NCBI GenBank assembly: GCA_029582155.1 | Contig: CM055895.1 | Location: 58,848,028 to 58,912,027, forward strand | Direction of reading: 5' to 3' | Length of the DNA: 64,000 nucleotides | From: Panopea generosa | Taxonomy: Eukaryota; Mollusca; Bivalvia; Adapedonta; Hiatellidae | Part shown: positions 48,873-58,488 of the stretch, in pieces | How positions within the stretch are numbered: the stretch's first letter is position 1 | Layout: every line of letters starts with the position of its first letter | Position numbers and translations under genes: made by a program | The notes under the pieces: generated by a model | What the model saw: only the letters and a program-made list of their open reading frames with translations | Databases searched by the model: none | Told to the model about the DNA's origin: nothing

Positions 48873-49253
48873 ATGCTGCTGCTTCTGCTGCTGCTGATAT
48901 TATTCATCTCTATTATAACAACTGCTATTGCTGTTAGATGTTACTGATTCTTCTACTAAATTAAATAATAATACTATTACGACACTTACAAAAAATATTT
49001 TAAAATATGTGACATTTAATTTTAAAATCAAATTATAAAAGTTTTAAATAAAATGATAAAAAATTACAACAAGTAAAATATAAATGTCAAATTCATTCAT
49101 CTATTATTGTTTTAATAATATAAACATGTCTAATTAAAATAGATGTTATACGTGCAAGGAACAAAACTCACCTTTTACGTCAATTAAAGGACTATTAGCA
49201 TTGTTATCTGTTTTATTTACGTCTCCTAAATCCTTCGGATTTGTATCCACCAT
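32734..49253 (-). CDS. SYT15: Synaptotagmin-15-like gene, complete CDS in eight exons (453 aa)
   Basis: Spliced CDS join (minus strand): 49253-49172, 46615-46438, 42014-41793, 37985-37846, 36561-36428, 34839-34678, 34002-33885, 33059-32734. All introns are GT-AG and the phases (1,2,2,1,0,0,1) are consistent, giving 453 aa. Order: short N-terminus with an N-K-T sequon (13-15), transmembrane helix about 34-56, basic stop-transfer R-R-K-P-R-R from 59, linker to about 180, C2A about 181-300, C2B about 312-453. Synaptotagmins are membrane-anchored tandem-C2 proteins that act in vesicle trafficking and exocytosis. Similarity to the Syt15 subgroup rests on I-L-W-R-D-L-E at the C2A end, the F-M-F-A-R-G motif and the H-W-Q-E-M-L...K-W-H-P-L C-terminus, judged from memory. 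C2A keeps Asp217, Asp269 and Asp271 but lacks the first loop-1 Asp. C2B loop 3 lacks the Asp cluster, so calcium binding is probably weak or absent. Family certain; subtype likely. Confidence 0.93.
33885..34002 (-). CDS. SYT15: SYT15-like exon 7: start of C2B
   Basis: Acceptor attgcag at 34009-34003, donor GTAAGT at 33884-33879. It encodes residues 307-345: G-D-I-N-I-G-L-S-Y-L-P and K-M-K-V-I-I-L-R-V-R-N-L-H-P, the first strands of C2B. The loop carries F-N-S-D-A-G, retaining a single Asp. It ends in phase 1. Confidence 0.93.
34678..34839 (-). CDS. SYT15: SYT15-like exon 6: end of C2A
   Basis: Acceptor tcaacag at 34846-34840, donor GTGAGT at 34677-34672, phase 0 on both sides (54 codons). 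It encodes F-S-V-Y-D-V-D-R-R-R-L-R-H-S-L-G (loop 3 with Asp269 and Asp271; the next ligand position is not acidic). The exon then runs through I-L-W-R-D-L-E, typical of the end of C2A in Syt15-like proteins. Confidence 0.94.
35027..35298. mobile_element. MITE with TCAGCTNCCACCATTG termini (intron 5)
   Basis: Left TCAGCTGCCACCATTG and right CAATGGTGGTAGCTGA form 16-bp inverted termini with one mismatch, 272 bp overall. The inside includes a G-run (AGTGGGGGTAG) and no frame. It lies in intron 5 of the SYT15-like gene. Confidence 0.8.
35930..36260 (+). mobile_element. Dispersed repeat D, copy 1 (intron 5)
   Basis: Matches 50790-51090: TGGATCAATTTGAAATCA, then TTTTAAGCGGGAAATCTATT, then AGTCTAACCTAGG, then a GGGGTCAATGAGTAT block. 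Both copies have the same orientation. Non-coding; class unknown. Confidence 0.65.
36428..36561 (-). CDS. SYT15: SYT15-like exon 5: C2A loop 1 and core
   Basis: Acceptor caacag at 36567-36562, donor GTGCGT at 36427-36422. It encodes residues 209-252: R-D-A-F-V-K-V-F-L-L-P-E, then S-K-T-I-K-K-T-L-N-P-V-F-N-E-T-F-M-F-Q. The second part is the standard C2 signature K-T-x-x-x-T-L-N-P-x-F-N-E-x-F. In loop 1 the first calcium-ligand Asp is missing (P-G-R-G-L-E-E-N) and Asp217 is kept. It ends in phase 0. Confidence 0.95.
37658..37774. repeat. (ACGC)n microsatellite in intron 4
   Basis: About 115 bp of ACGC/ACGA repeats ends roughly 70 bp from the exon 4 donor of the SYT15-like gene. Confidence 0.97.
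37846..37985 (-). CDS. SYT15: SYT15-like exon 4: start of C2A
   Basis: Acceptor ttttcag at 37992-37986, donor GTGAAC at 37845-37840. It encodes residues 162-207, including the C2A entry strands G-R-V-W-F-T-V-M-Y-D and Q-Q-L-V-I-T-L-I-K-V-N-E-L-P. These match the usual synaptotagmin pattern G-x-L-x-F-S-L-x-Y. It ends in phase 1. A long (ACGC)n microsatellite begins about 70 bp downstream of the donor, inside intron 4. Confidence 0.94.
38690..41460. repeat. ~41-bp satellite with 412-bp higher-order repeat (intron 3)
   Basis: The unit is AGAATAATCATGGTGTATAC followed by AATATACTTACACAATATAC, about 68 copies. A marker variant (GTATATGCTTACAATATATA) recurs at 39618, 40112, 40279, 40691 and 41187. 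The 40279-40690 block (ten units, 412 bp) is repeated almost exactly from 40691, and longer forms of 494-496 bp flank it. The left part (38690-39600) is more diverged. The entire array sits within intron 3 of the SYT15-like gene. Confidence 0.95.
41793..42014 (-). CDS. SYT15: SYT15-like exon 3: cytosolic linker
   Basis: Acceptor ctgtag at 42020-42015, donor GTAAGT at 41792-41787. It encodes residues 88-160 in phase 2 on both sides, so skipping this exon would keep the frame. The peptide is polar and looks disordered (M-E-K-R-R-S-C-P-N-A-Y-G; V-Q-P-V-A-H-D-E-K-S-K-S), as is usual for the variable spacer between the membrane anchor and C2A. No domain is recognisable. Confidence 0.9.
42177..42212. 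repeat. (GATT)n microsatellite
   Basis: About nine GATT repeats in intron 2, next to a SINE B fragment. Confidence 0.95.
42245..42425 (-). mobile_element. SINE family B fragment (intron 2)
   Basis: AACCACTGTTTCCTGGGATT and TTAACCAGTACTCGAGC match the 3' part of the copy at 50025-50255. The head at the other end is eroded (AAGATTTCGAACG remains). Confidence 0.6.
43320..43625 (-). mobile_element. SINE family A copy plus partial copy (intron 2)
   Basis: On the minus strand the head is TAGCCAAGTGATCTAAGAC...GTAGGCTCGAGTCTCGC. The body is CTTTCCAGTTACTTTGAAAG with TTTTGAGGTGTTC, ending in GATATTAAACCC near 43400. At 43335-43390 a second head-like piece (ACTGTCTTAAGATTACTGAC) and GGTCTTCTTCCGCC indicate a nested or tandem partial copy. 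Confidence 0.6.
43760..44700. mobile_element. Long foldback element with ~300-bp arms (intron 2)
   Basis: Left GCATGCCAAACGTTGCAATA is mirrored near 44690-44670. Arms stay alignable through TCATACATTT, TTTGTATTCTATAT and TTTCTCATTTGTATTTAATA to the inner ends TTGCATTCTGGGTAATACT (44048) and CATTATCCAGAATGTAAG (44306-44323). The loop of about 240 bp is GC-richer and holds GTGACGTCATCTGGGGGTGG. A 107-codon frame spanning 44040-44363 crosses arm and loop and has no recognisable domain. Confidence 0.85.
45510..45660 (-). mobile_element. 3' end of a truncated LINE-like element (intron 2)
   Basis: On the minus strand the order is CCAGATGGAAACGTTTTGTC, then GAGTTGCTAATAAAGTTTGA, then AACTTG. An AATAAA-type signal close to the end suggests a 5'-truncated retroelement. 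No coding remnant is visible. Confidence 0.45.
46438..46615 (-). CDS. SYT15: SYT15-like exon 2: transmembrane segment
   Basis: Acceptor ctgcag at 46621-46616, donor GTATGG at 46437. It encodes residues 29-86. The hydrophobic run from L34 to L56 (G-C-L-V-G-I-F-L-L-V-V-I-C-V-I-I-M) is a single-pass anchor. It is followed by N-S-R-R-K-P-R-R, a positive-inside stop-transfer signal, so the C2 domains face the cytosol. Cys39 and Cys50 lie within the helix. An internal Met32 could serve as an alternative start if exon 1 were skipped. It ends in phase 2. Confidence 0.92.
47725..47905 (+). mobile_element. SINE family A copy (intron 1)
   Basis: ATCGAGTCCCGCTCGC (box B) is followed by GCCAATTACTTGCGGAAAG, TCTGAGGTCTTCCTCT and AAATGGCGTTAAACCC. 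The 5' head is lost or eroded. The orientation is opposite to the other A copies. Confidence 0.7.
48293..48908. repeat. (TAC)n-rich microsatellite, ~610 bp (intron 1)
   Basis: Imperfect TAC/ACT triplets interrupted by TGC, TTC and ACA triplets. The translations give poly-Val, poly-Ser or poly-Leu frames that are not genes. Confidence 0.97.
49172..49253 (-). CDS. SYT15: SYT15-like exon 1 (start codon, residues 1-27 plus 1 nt)
   Basis: The minus strand reads ATG at 49253, then M-V-D-T-N-P-K-D-L-G, with an N-K-T glycosylation sequon, to a donor AAAAG|GTGAGT at 49171. It ends in phase 1, which matches the following exon exactly: the split codon makes Asp28. No in-frame ATG lies closer upstream, and a stop (TAA) occurs a few codons before in the same frame. 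At 82 nt it is too short for ordinary ORF scanning. The untranslated 5' part and the promoter are not resolved. Confidence 0.82.
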
Positions 49254-49745
49254 CACTTAAAACAGTCACGACCTTATTTTCCACATAACTTGTTTTTAGA
49301 CCATCAAAAGGTCACATGATATTAACAAACAAGACACTTCCATGTCGCCACCCTAAATCCTACGTCAAAAAGAAAAATCCTCAGTTACACTGATAATATC
49401 CACGTACACGCATCACGTGATTCCAGTTATATTATAACATCTTGTATGGAAATTAGGATTTAATTACAAACTATTGACTAAGGTTTGCAGAGCGCCAGAT
49501 AAGGGGATATAAAGATATAATATATATCGATCCTTTTAACCAGATGTCACGCGTACATTTATTGACCCAAGTTATCCCACATACGACAACTGTTTCATCT
49601 ATACCGGCAACGGAGAAAGTAATGTTTAATAGCAGTGCATAAATTATACATACTGCTTAGTACTAGTGTTACTTCTAATCGTACAACAGTGACTTTTGAT
49701 GTTGGTTCTTATTCAACTAATACGGTTAACTACGTAACTATTACT
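49254..49745 (-). promoter_or_regulatory. Presumed 5' flank of the SYT15-like gene
   Basis: About 500 bp between the start codon and a triplet repeat. It should contain at least part of the 5' UTR or promoter, unless a non-coding first exon lies further out. No clear TATA box or initiator can be asserted. Confidence 0.3.
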
Positions 49746-49764
49746 TCATATGCAGCAGCACCAA

Positions 49765-50015
<251 letters not shown>

Positions 50016-50024
50016 ATTATATTG

Positions 50025-50255
50025 TAACCTAAACGCTGTTTCCTGGGATTCTGAAAGGTTAACCAGTACTCGAGCGCACCCCATCTCCGCAAGTAACTGA
50101 TAACCTTCCCACTTGAATCAGCGGTGAGAGACGACTGATAATGAAACACAATGTCGTATATCAATCATCACGGAGACTGTTGCCGTGTGGATTTCGAACT
50201 CACCATCCCTGGATTGATTGTCAGACGCGTTACCGACTGAGCTAATCGGGCCGGG
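50025..50255 (-). mobile_element. tRNA-derived SINE (family B), best copy
   Basis: On the minus strand the head is GGCCCGATTAGCTCAGTCGG (box A within), then GCGTCTGACAATCAATCC, then GAGTTCGAAATCC (box B). The body (GGAAGGTTATCAGTTACTTG, then GTACTGGTTAACC) ends in CCCAGGAAACAGCG next to the triplet repeat, which could have grown from its tail. Confidence 0.8.
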
Positions 50256-50789
50256 ATATATGATGACGAGAAACTGTATATAGTTTAAGTCAATAAAATG
50301 TCACATGTCTTACATCTCATGTTAAAATTTACACAAACTCGAAAGTTGTGAAAAAAGATAGGAGATGTTATACAGATACTCAAGTTTGGAGTGAATGCTC
50401 TTAAAATTGCAAGTTTTATGTCAAATTTCACTATTATTGCGATATTTACTCCAGTTGGCATAATTCAATTTCCATGATGCACATACTCCACTGGACAGTT
50501 TTTAGGAAAAATATTGTCTTTAGACACGTTTGATCAGTTTTAAAGCATCACCTTATAGAATAAAAACAAAGGTGAAACTACGAGATTGTGCTGCCGGCTT
50601 AAGAAAAAAAAAACACTTAAGAGTCTAAAAATTGAAATATTTGGATGAAAACATCTTATTATGATTTATAAATAAAATCCGAATGGTTTGTTATGTTAAA
50701 TCAACCAAAACGTGACAAAATTGAAGAAGTAAGCTTGAAATGAAATCCCTATTCTGAATTTAGACAGCTCTTAAATACTGAGTGACGAT

Positions 50790-51090
50790 CTTCGCATCGT
50801 CATTATAACTCTTACTAAGTGAAACAATAATTACTTCGTATAAACCTGTATATTGGATCAAATTGAAATCACTCTACTCCTTTAATGCGTCACAAAATAT
50901 GTGGCAATTTTAAGCGGAAAATCTATTTAAGTCTAACCTAGGCGCGTAGTAAAATTAATATATATTATTTTGACTGGTTTAAATATATATTTTTTTTTTG
51001 CAAAACGGGGTCAGTGAGTATGATATATTGGAAAATGTTTTTAGCCAATTTTAAACTTTTGAAAAATTCTTATATATTCCCTTTAAGTGA
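50790..51090 (+). mobile_element. Dispersed repeat D, copy 2
   Basis: Matches 35930-36260 block by block (GGATCAAATTGAAATCA, TTTTAAGCGGAAAATCTATT, AGTCTAACCTAGG, GGGGTCAGTGAGTAT). Confidence 0.65.
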
Positions 51091-51219
51091 GGTGAGACAT
51101 GAACTGTGGAAATCAATAGAAACATCCTTCACCTTTTTAGTATTACTTTTTGCCTGTCGTATACTTCGATATTTTGTAGATAAACATGCTAGCATATTGT
51201 TGTTTTTTTTTATTTTGTT

Positions 51220-51560
51220 TTTTTATAGCAGGAATGTAAACCCACATGAAAATTTACAATAACTGCGAGGTTGACCAGCTTGTGATTTCTTTAAAGAGGA
51301 TGCAGTTTCACCCTGAGACTTTTTGGAAAATGAAATCCTCACATAAATACACGCATATGTTGACATTTTATAAAAGTCACCTTTTAACACCAGTGAAGTC
51401 TTATCGCCAACTTTTGCTCTACTCATCTGCAACAAGAAATCACAACCACTCTGAACCATTTTGAAAATATTTCAAAACCAAATTACATAGGCCTTTTTTT
51501 AAGTGTAAGAATCATGTTACAATGGGAAAAAAGGGGCGTAACTGTAAAGTGTGACGTATA
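51220..51560 (+). mobile_element. Dispersed repeat E, copy 2
   Basis: Matches 58760-59090 and 19700-19992. It shares GGTTGACCAGCTT, CATCTGCAACAAGAAATCAC, TGAACCATTTTGAAAATAT and AAGAATCATGTTACAA. On the minus strand it carries a splice-acceptor-like tract (TGATTTCTTGTTGCAG) followed by ATGAGTAGAGCAAAAG and an open frame of 71 codons. Confidence 0.7.
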
Positions 51561-51869
51561 TATTATTCCGCTTGAGATCACAAGAGCACACAATGAAGAG
51601 AAGCGTATGTTCTATTTGTGTTTATGCTTACTTTGACAGGAACTTTTAATGACCCGTTGTTTGAGTATGTCTATTTTCATCAAAATTACAAATATTGCAT
51701 TTAGAATATTAAGTACAGTTGCTATGTATTCATTTCAGCAAGCCCGCTTGGTTCTTGCTAAGAATGGAATCACTTACGATCTCTGCAGAGGGGTAGGAAT
51801 CCTCCGAATTGGTGTCATGTTCATTTTATCATTTTTTGTCATGTTCACTATTGTGGTTAAATTATCAAC

Positions 51870-52200
51870 TCCTGCGTGGTTTCAGGGAGCCATATGAGTG
51901 GCTCATGCATGTCGTAAGAAGCGACAATTTGAGAAATACGATATAATTTGCTGAAACTCTGCAGTTCTGCAGGTATCAAGGTTCTAGGTTCATTCTGCAT
52001 ATTCATTTGTTGGTGTATTTTTTTTTAAATCTTTATGTTAATTTGTTGTTTTTGTACCTGTTGAGCGAACCTGTAATCTTACTTCCTGTTGGCGTCGAAT
52101 AACCTATAATGTGTTGGTACGCCGTAAAACGCAATTCATTCATTCATTCATTCATTCATTTATTCATTCATTCATTTATTTATCATTCATTCATTTCAGC
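51870..52200 (+). mobile_element. SINE with (ATTC)n tail (family D)
   Basis: GGCTCATGCATGTCGTAAGA and AGCGACAATTTGAG lead into a body with TTCTGCAGGTATCAAGG and ACTTCCTGTTGGCGTCGAAT. The 3' end is GGTACGCCGTAAAACGCAAT, running into about 60 bp of (ATTC)n. This is a common bivalve SINE-type end (family knowledge). The box A/B head is not clear. Confidence 0.65.
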
Positions 52201-52228
52201 ATATTCAAAATTACTTATTTAATATTAA

Positions 52229-52470
52229 TAATAATGGTAATGCAGTTGCTATCGTCGTATTAGTGCATGGTATGTTTTATATTTATGACTTAAAATGGTA
52301 ATGTAATTACTAATGTCACATTTATGACACTATATTCATTACTTACAAGAGTAGTGTAATTACTATCATTATAACTATGACATGTTGAATATTCATTACC
52401 TACAATGGTTATCTAATTGCTAACATATTTATGACATGTTGAATATTCATTACTTACTATGATTATCTAT
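52229..52470. repeat. Degenerate ~60-bp tandem repeat
   Basis: About four units built on AATGGTAATGTAATTACTAA, ATTTATGACATGTTGAATAT and TCATTACTTAC. Confidence 0.7.
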
Positions 52471-52474
52471 CACT

Positions 52475-53604
52475 GGACCATACGCTACACATTTGAGAAC
52501 AGGATCTATTTTTGTCTCTTAATAATTTTATTATACACATAACATTAACTCTCATATTCGGCATTTCATTAAAATATCAAAGATTTAAAACTCAAATACT
52601 AGGAAAATCAGGTTTCAGTGTTATTAGGCAATACAATAATGGAAGGGAAATAACTCAACCTATTTAGAAAACTAATGTAACACGATTTGTTTCCCTTTGA
52701 TAACATATACATACTACATGTATATTTATACACCAAGTCTAAATCATTTGCTCAATGGTAATTTCACTGTTATTTAGAATAGAAACTGTTCAATAGCTGT
52801 AGTTCTATTTAAGATATTCTCATAAAAATCTTTATTATCAAATACATGTCCTAGAAACAAGTTAACGGCGATACATAAGCAGGTCGGTGACTGACTCCTT
52901 TGAAAATAAAATACCGGTAGTTCCGCTTACACAGCATAAATAACTGAAGTGTTCTAACAATTTAAATACACTCAATTCCTCTTATAACGGGTATAGTGCG
53001 CCAATTGAAGAACTTGACATAGGTTCTATTAACTGTGTTGTTTTATCAAAGATGATAAAGATCAAATGACAGCTGAAGGCTTGTTGTGGCTGTAAGAATG
53101 CACTAGGTTGCCACAGTAGATGCTTTTAAATCCCTTGTCACCACAGCTGTACTCGGCCCCATTCTCCACATATAGCCACCTATCAAATACTAGTATATAT
53201 ATTTTTGAAGTACATTGTAACACTTTAAAGTAATTTCTGAGCACTTGCAACTCTATAAAATTGCACCGAACATCGTAACTAACAATTTTGAATCATTTTA
53301 TGGCGCACAAAAACAGGTTCGATCCGCTGCTCTTCCAACTGAAATATTTACCAGTCTTTCGGATGAGACTTTAACAAAATTCGAAGTCCCATGTATCAGT
53401 GATTTACACCGGACATGTAAAAGAGTCAGGGTTGCTACAAAGGGTCTTCTGTATCTTTGCACTATCCTTCAAAAATCTTGAAATTACTAATACTTTTCTG
53501 GAGGCGTCGAACATATGGGAAACCGGTGGAGACGATAAATAAAATTATCATCATCATCAGGATAAAGTGAGGGTGGGAGAGAATATTGGAACAAATACTG
53601 GTAG

Positions 53605-53605
<1 letters not shown>
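52475..53605. other. No recognisable feature
   Basis: Unique-looking DNA with short frames on both strands. None has splice sites or domain content that I can support. Confidence 0.4.
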
Positions 53606-54072
<467 letters not shown>

Positions 54073-54186
54073 TGGGTGTGGGTAATGATAAATGAATGAA
54101 AAACAATAGGCTGAGGAGTATTATGAAAAGAATAAGATAAGAAGAGTGAGTGAAGGAATGCATGAAAGGGAGTGAGGAGAGGTTGT

Positions 54187-54212
54187 GGGGGGGGGGGGAG
54201 GGGGGGGGGGGG
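54187..54212 (+). repeat. Poly-G tract, G12-A-G13
   Basis: An almost pure run of 25 guanines on the plus strand. It could form a G-quadruplex or be an assembly-sensitive homopolymer. Confidence 0.97.
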
Positions 54213-54214
54213 CA

Positions 54215-55070
54215 ACGACTCCACTTAATGTAAACGGATTTATTATTTTAATATATATATAATTATTACAAAGTCTGGTGCAGCCGAGCCATCTTTCTTC
54301 TAACTTTTCTTGGGACAAGGCTGGGAATCATAAGCTGGATACACGAAGGCAAGGCTGTGATTTTAAGCCAAATGCCCAAATTGAGACTCAGAAGGGATAA
54401 GGAATGGTGGTGGGGACGGATGGTGGTTAAATGAACGGAAAATGTTTGTAAACCTTGACAATGGCGAACTGTTTATTATTATAAAGAGATGGCGTACCGA
54501 ATCCAATGAGATTCGTGGTCGGAACACGTAATCAATATTTATGAGCTACTGTTTACCCCCACCACGCATGTGCAGTCTCATGAAATCATTAAAGTGAAAG
54601 CAGAGCTGAGTACGCTACGCTCCGGTATAAACTATGTTTATTACATAAACAACATTTTACATGTCGGGCCTACAAGGATGCAGACGACATTTTGGCAGTT
54701 GCAGCTGATGCGACTCCTCAATGGACTGCTCAATGAACGTTTAATCATATGGTACCGTGATATCGCAACATGCATATACTAATCATGCTTATTTTCTCAG
54801 GTGTTCCAGAGCTTTTTATGTCTTGAATTATTTAAGTTATTGTATGATAATATGATGTTATATGTTTGATATGTATATACATTGTGATTGTTGGAAATAT
54901 TTTATAGGGTTAATAGTTTCTTAAATCTTAAAATGTTATCTGCGTTTTGTTTGTTCATTTCATACATATCCCAGTACTTAAAAACAATACTTCATTTTTC
55001 TCAGCAAGAAAATGGTATAAGATAACTGTTGATACCGATACACACCTTTACCTACCGATAACTATTAATC
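54215..55070. other. No recognisable feature
   Basis: Nothing supportable on either strand. Confidence 0.4.
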
Positions 55071-55084
55071 ATTAGAAACCGATA

Positions 55085-55210
55085 AGGAGGGGCGAGATAT
55101 CGGGGGGTTAAAATGTCAAGGGGTCGAGATGTCTTAACAATCAAGGGCCGAAATGTCGAGAGGCCGAGATGTCCTGATACCCGAAACGGAAGCACTTCCA
55201 TGTGGTTGGA
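55085..55210. repeat. Short CGAGATGTC repeats and GGAAGCACTTCC motif
   Basis: TCGAGATGTC, CGAAATGTCGAG and CCGAGATGTCC recur at 15-25 bp spacing. They are followed by CGGAAGCACTTCC, shared with 18426 and 18687. Likely a transposon fragment. Confidence 0.5.
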
Positions 55211-55985
55211 CAATTTGTAGAAGGCCAGTTGGACTTGGACCAGGAACAAGGGGGTCAAAATGGTAGTTCTCGAAAGTAGTTCCATATAAAGTTGACAGTA
55301 GTTGTTCAAGATGGTGTGAAAATACACTTCACATGTACTGTTGCAATGATGGCTTGTGAAGAGAGATTATTTTCCATAAGAATGGTGCAAAAGTGAGCGA
55401 AATCCTAGCTATAACATGAAGATGGAACTACTTCTTGGACGGTAAGAATTTTGCATAAATAGGCTGATTTGACACCTGTATGTTGAAATAGTGACACCTA
55501 CTTTCACTTTCAGCAAAACAGTGAAATTGGAATCAGTAAATGCTCATGTTTTTATGTTGTTTTTGTGTTCTGCTTGTATTTGGAGTGTAAGTCCTACAGT
55601 ATAGGGCTAATGTTAGGGTGTATGTGAAATTGATGGTGGACCAGATTCAATTGTGAGATGAATAGTATCTCTATGGGATGACCTGACCTTCATGGAATTT
55701 TGTAAACCAGGCCCTCTTTCCAGATTGGTGTTTAATAACATACATATAATTAGGCACCAGCGAAGGCCAGTGCATTGCGTCGAAAAATTGTCATCCATGA
55801 AGTCAGAGTTCAAACTGCGGTCAAAAAAAAATAATTAAGATATAAAACATATGCTTTTTTTCAAAATATTTTATTATTATTGACAGTTCTACGCTGCATA
55901 TGAAACAAAAAAAAACAACCAATATATGTATGAGCGCGTATTTATTAAATTATATGCAACCTGTTCATTTCTTATTGAGTCTGCA
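55210..55985. other. No recognisable feature
   Basis: Mixed-composition DNA with short frames and no supported exon. Confidence 0.4.
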
Positions 55986-55994
55986 GTCCACAAG

Positions 55995-57630
55995 CGGACG
56001 TTATTGTTGTTGTTGTTGCTGTTGCTGTTGCTGTTGCTGCTGTTCCCGTTGCTGTTATTGTTGCTATTGCTGTTGTTTGTTTTTGTTAATTGTTGTAATT
56101 GTTGATATTGTTGTGTATAGGCTCTTGCTACTGTTGTGTTTAATTGTTATTGAAAGTTGCTATTGTTGTTGCTGCAATCTATTTTTTTGTTTAAATGTTG
56201 TTGTCGTTGTTGATGTAGTTCCTGTTGTTGCTGCTATTGCTTAGCTGCTGTTGCTTTTTTGTTTTTGTTGATTGATTGTTGTTGTTGTTGATCTTTAAAG
56301 GTTCTTAATGCTTTGTATTTTGATGTAATTGAATGTTGCCGTTGTTGTTGCTGCAACCTACTTTGCTGTTTATAATGTAGCTGTTGTTGTTACAGTTATA
56401 GTTGTTGCTGTTATTGCTGTTGTTGCTTTTCCTGTTGCTGTTGTTGTTGTTATAGCTGGTGTTGCTTTTTTTTCTGTTGATTGTTGTGGTTTTTGATCTT
56501 GTTTTTTAAAGGCTCTTGATGCTGTTGTATTAAATTGTTATTGATAGTTGCTGTTGTTGTTGTTATAGCTGGTGTTGCTTTTTTGTTTTTGGTGATTGTT
56601 GTGGTTTTTGACCTTGTTGTTTATAGGCTCTTAATGCTGTTATATTAAATTGTTATTGATAGTTGCTGTTGTTGCTGCAGCTTAATTAGTTGTTTATATG
56701 GTGTTGTTATTATTATATCATTATTATTGTTCTTCTTCTTTTTGTGGTTGCTACTACTGTTGCAACTGTTCCTGTTGCTGACGTTGCTTTTTTGTTTTTG
56801 TTAATAGCCGTTGCTGCTGATCTTGTTGTTTATAGGCTCTGATGACGTTGTATTTAATTGTTATTGACTGTTGTTGTTGTTGTTTCTGTTCTTGGTGTTC
56901 ATGTTGTTGTTGTTGATATTGTTGTTGCTATTGCTCAGCTGTTGTTGCTTTTTTGTTTTTTGTTGATTATCGTTATTGATGATCCTGTTGTTTAGAGATT
57001 CTTGATGTATTTTATTGTAACTGATAGTTGCTGTTGTTGTTGCTGCAACTTAACTTGTTATTTAAATATTGATGTTGTTATTGTTGTTGTTGTTGCTGCT
57101 GCTGTTGTTCCTATTGTTGCTGTTTCTAATGCTGTTGTTGATCTTGTTGTTGCTTTTGTCCTGCTGTTGTTATTTTTGTTCTGTTTTTGTTTATTGTCGT
57201 TGTTGCTGATCTTGTTGTATAAATGTTCTTGATGTTGTTGTATTTTATTGTAATAACTTGTTATTATTGATTGTTGATGTTGTTGAGTGTTGTTGTTGTT
57301 GCTGTTGTTGTTGTTGCTGCTGCTGTTGTTCCTTTGTTGCTATTGTTGGTGTCCATGTTGCTGTTGTTGATCGTAATGTAGCTATTGCTCTGCTGTTGTT
57401 ATTTTGTTGATGATTGTCGTTGTTGCTGATCTTGTTCATTAAATGTTCTTGAAGTTATTGTATTTTAATTAATAGCTTGTTATTTGTTATTGTTGTTGTT
57501 GCTGTTGATGTTGCAGATCTTGTTTATAAAGGCTCTTGGTGTTTTTGTATTTTGTTGTTATTGATTGTTGATGTTGTTGGGTGTTGTTGCTGTTGATCGT
57601 GTTTTTAAAGGTTGTTGGTGATTGTTGCTG
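55995..57630. repeat. TTG/TGC trinucleotide-rich tract, ~1.6 kb
   Basis: Imperfect TTG, TGC and TGA triplets. A longer block (TAAAGGCTCTTGATGCTGTT, TTAAATTGTTATTGATAGTT) recurs with a few hundred bases between copies. The tract is therefore a larger tandem array decayed into triplets, not a simple microsatellite. Cys-, Leu- or Gln-rich frames are artefacts. Confidence 0.85.
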
Positions 57631-57689
57631 TTGTTATTGTAGTTTGTTGTTACATGATACATTCTTATTTTGTTTACATAACATAGATT

Positions 57690-58154
57690 ATTACTACTGC
57701 TACTACTACAACAACAACAACAACAACAATTACTTCTTCTCATACTGTCATTACTACTTTCGTTACTACTACTTTTACTACTACTGTTTCAACAACATCA
57801 ACAAAAACAACAAATATTTCTGCTACTTATTATAATACTACTAACCTATTCTACTACTACTAGTCTACTATTACTTCTACTACTATTACTACTGCCATTC
57901 CTACAACTACCATTTTTACTACAACAACTACTAATACTTCAAAAACAATAACAATGACAATTTCTATACTAATTGTACTACTACGTATTCTTCTTTTATC
58001 ATAATACTCCTACGAGTAATAAAACTTTTACTACTATTACTACCACCACTACTACGACAAGTACAACTATTTCTTCAATTACACATACTACTACTACTAT
58101 TACTGCTGCTGCTACTACTACTTCTACTACTACTACTACTACTACTACTACTAT

Positions 58155-58192
<38 letters not shown>

Positions 58193-58431
58193 TAATTATT
58201 GCTACTACTACAACTACTACTACTACTGCTACTACTACTATTACTACTTCTACTACTACTACTATTACTACTACTACTACTACTACTACTACTATGACTA
58301 CAACTAGTAAAACTCATTCTTCAAATACAGATAATACGACTATTACTACCATCTACTGCTGCTGCTGCTTCTACTACTACAATTACTTCAACTAATACTA
58401 CTACCAGTCATACTACTACTGTTACTACTAT

Positions 58432-58476
<45 letters not shown>

Positions 58477-58488
58477 GTCTACTAAATG
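57690..58488. repeat. ACT/ACA trinucleotide-rich tract, ~0.8 kb
   Basis: Imperfect ACT/TAC triplets with ACA interruptions. They begin about 60 bp after the TTG-rich tract ends, with guanine almost vanishing from the plus strand. Confidence 0.95.

Noticed and set aside
48485-48907. 140-codon poly-Val/poly-Ser frame on the minus strand
   Set aside because: Pure product of the TAC triplet repeat; no start context, splice sites or non-repeat residues.
57973-58395. 140-codon poly-Thr frame
   Set aside because: Translation of the ACT tract.
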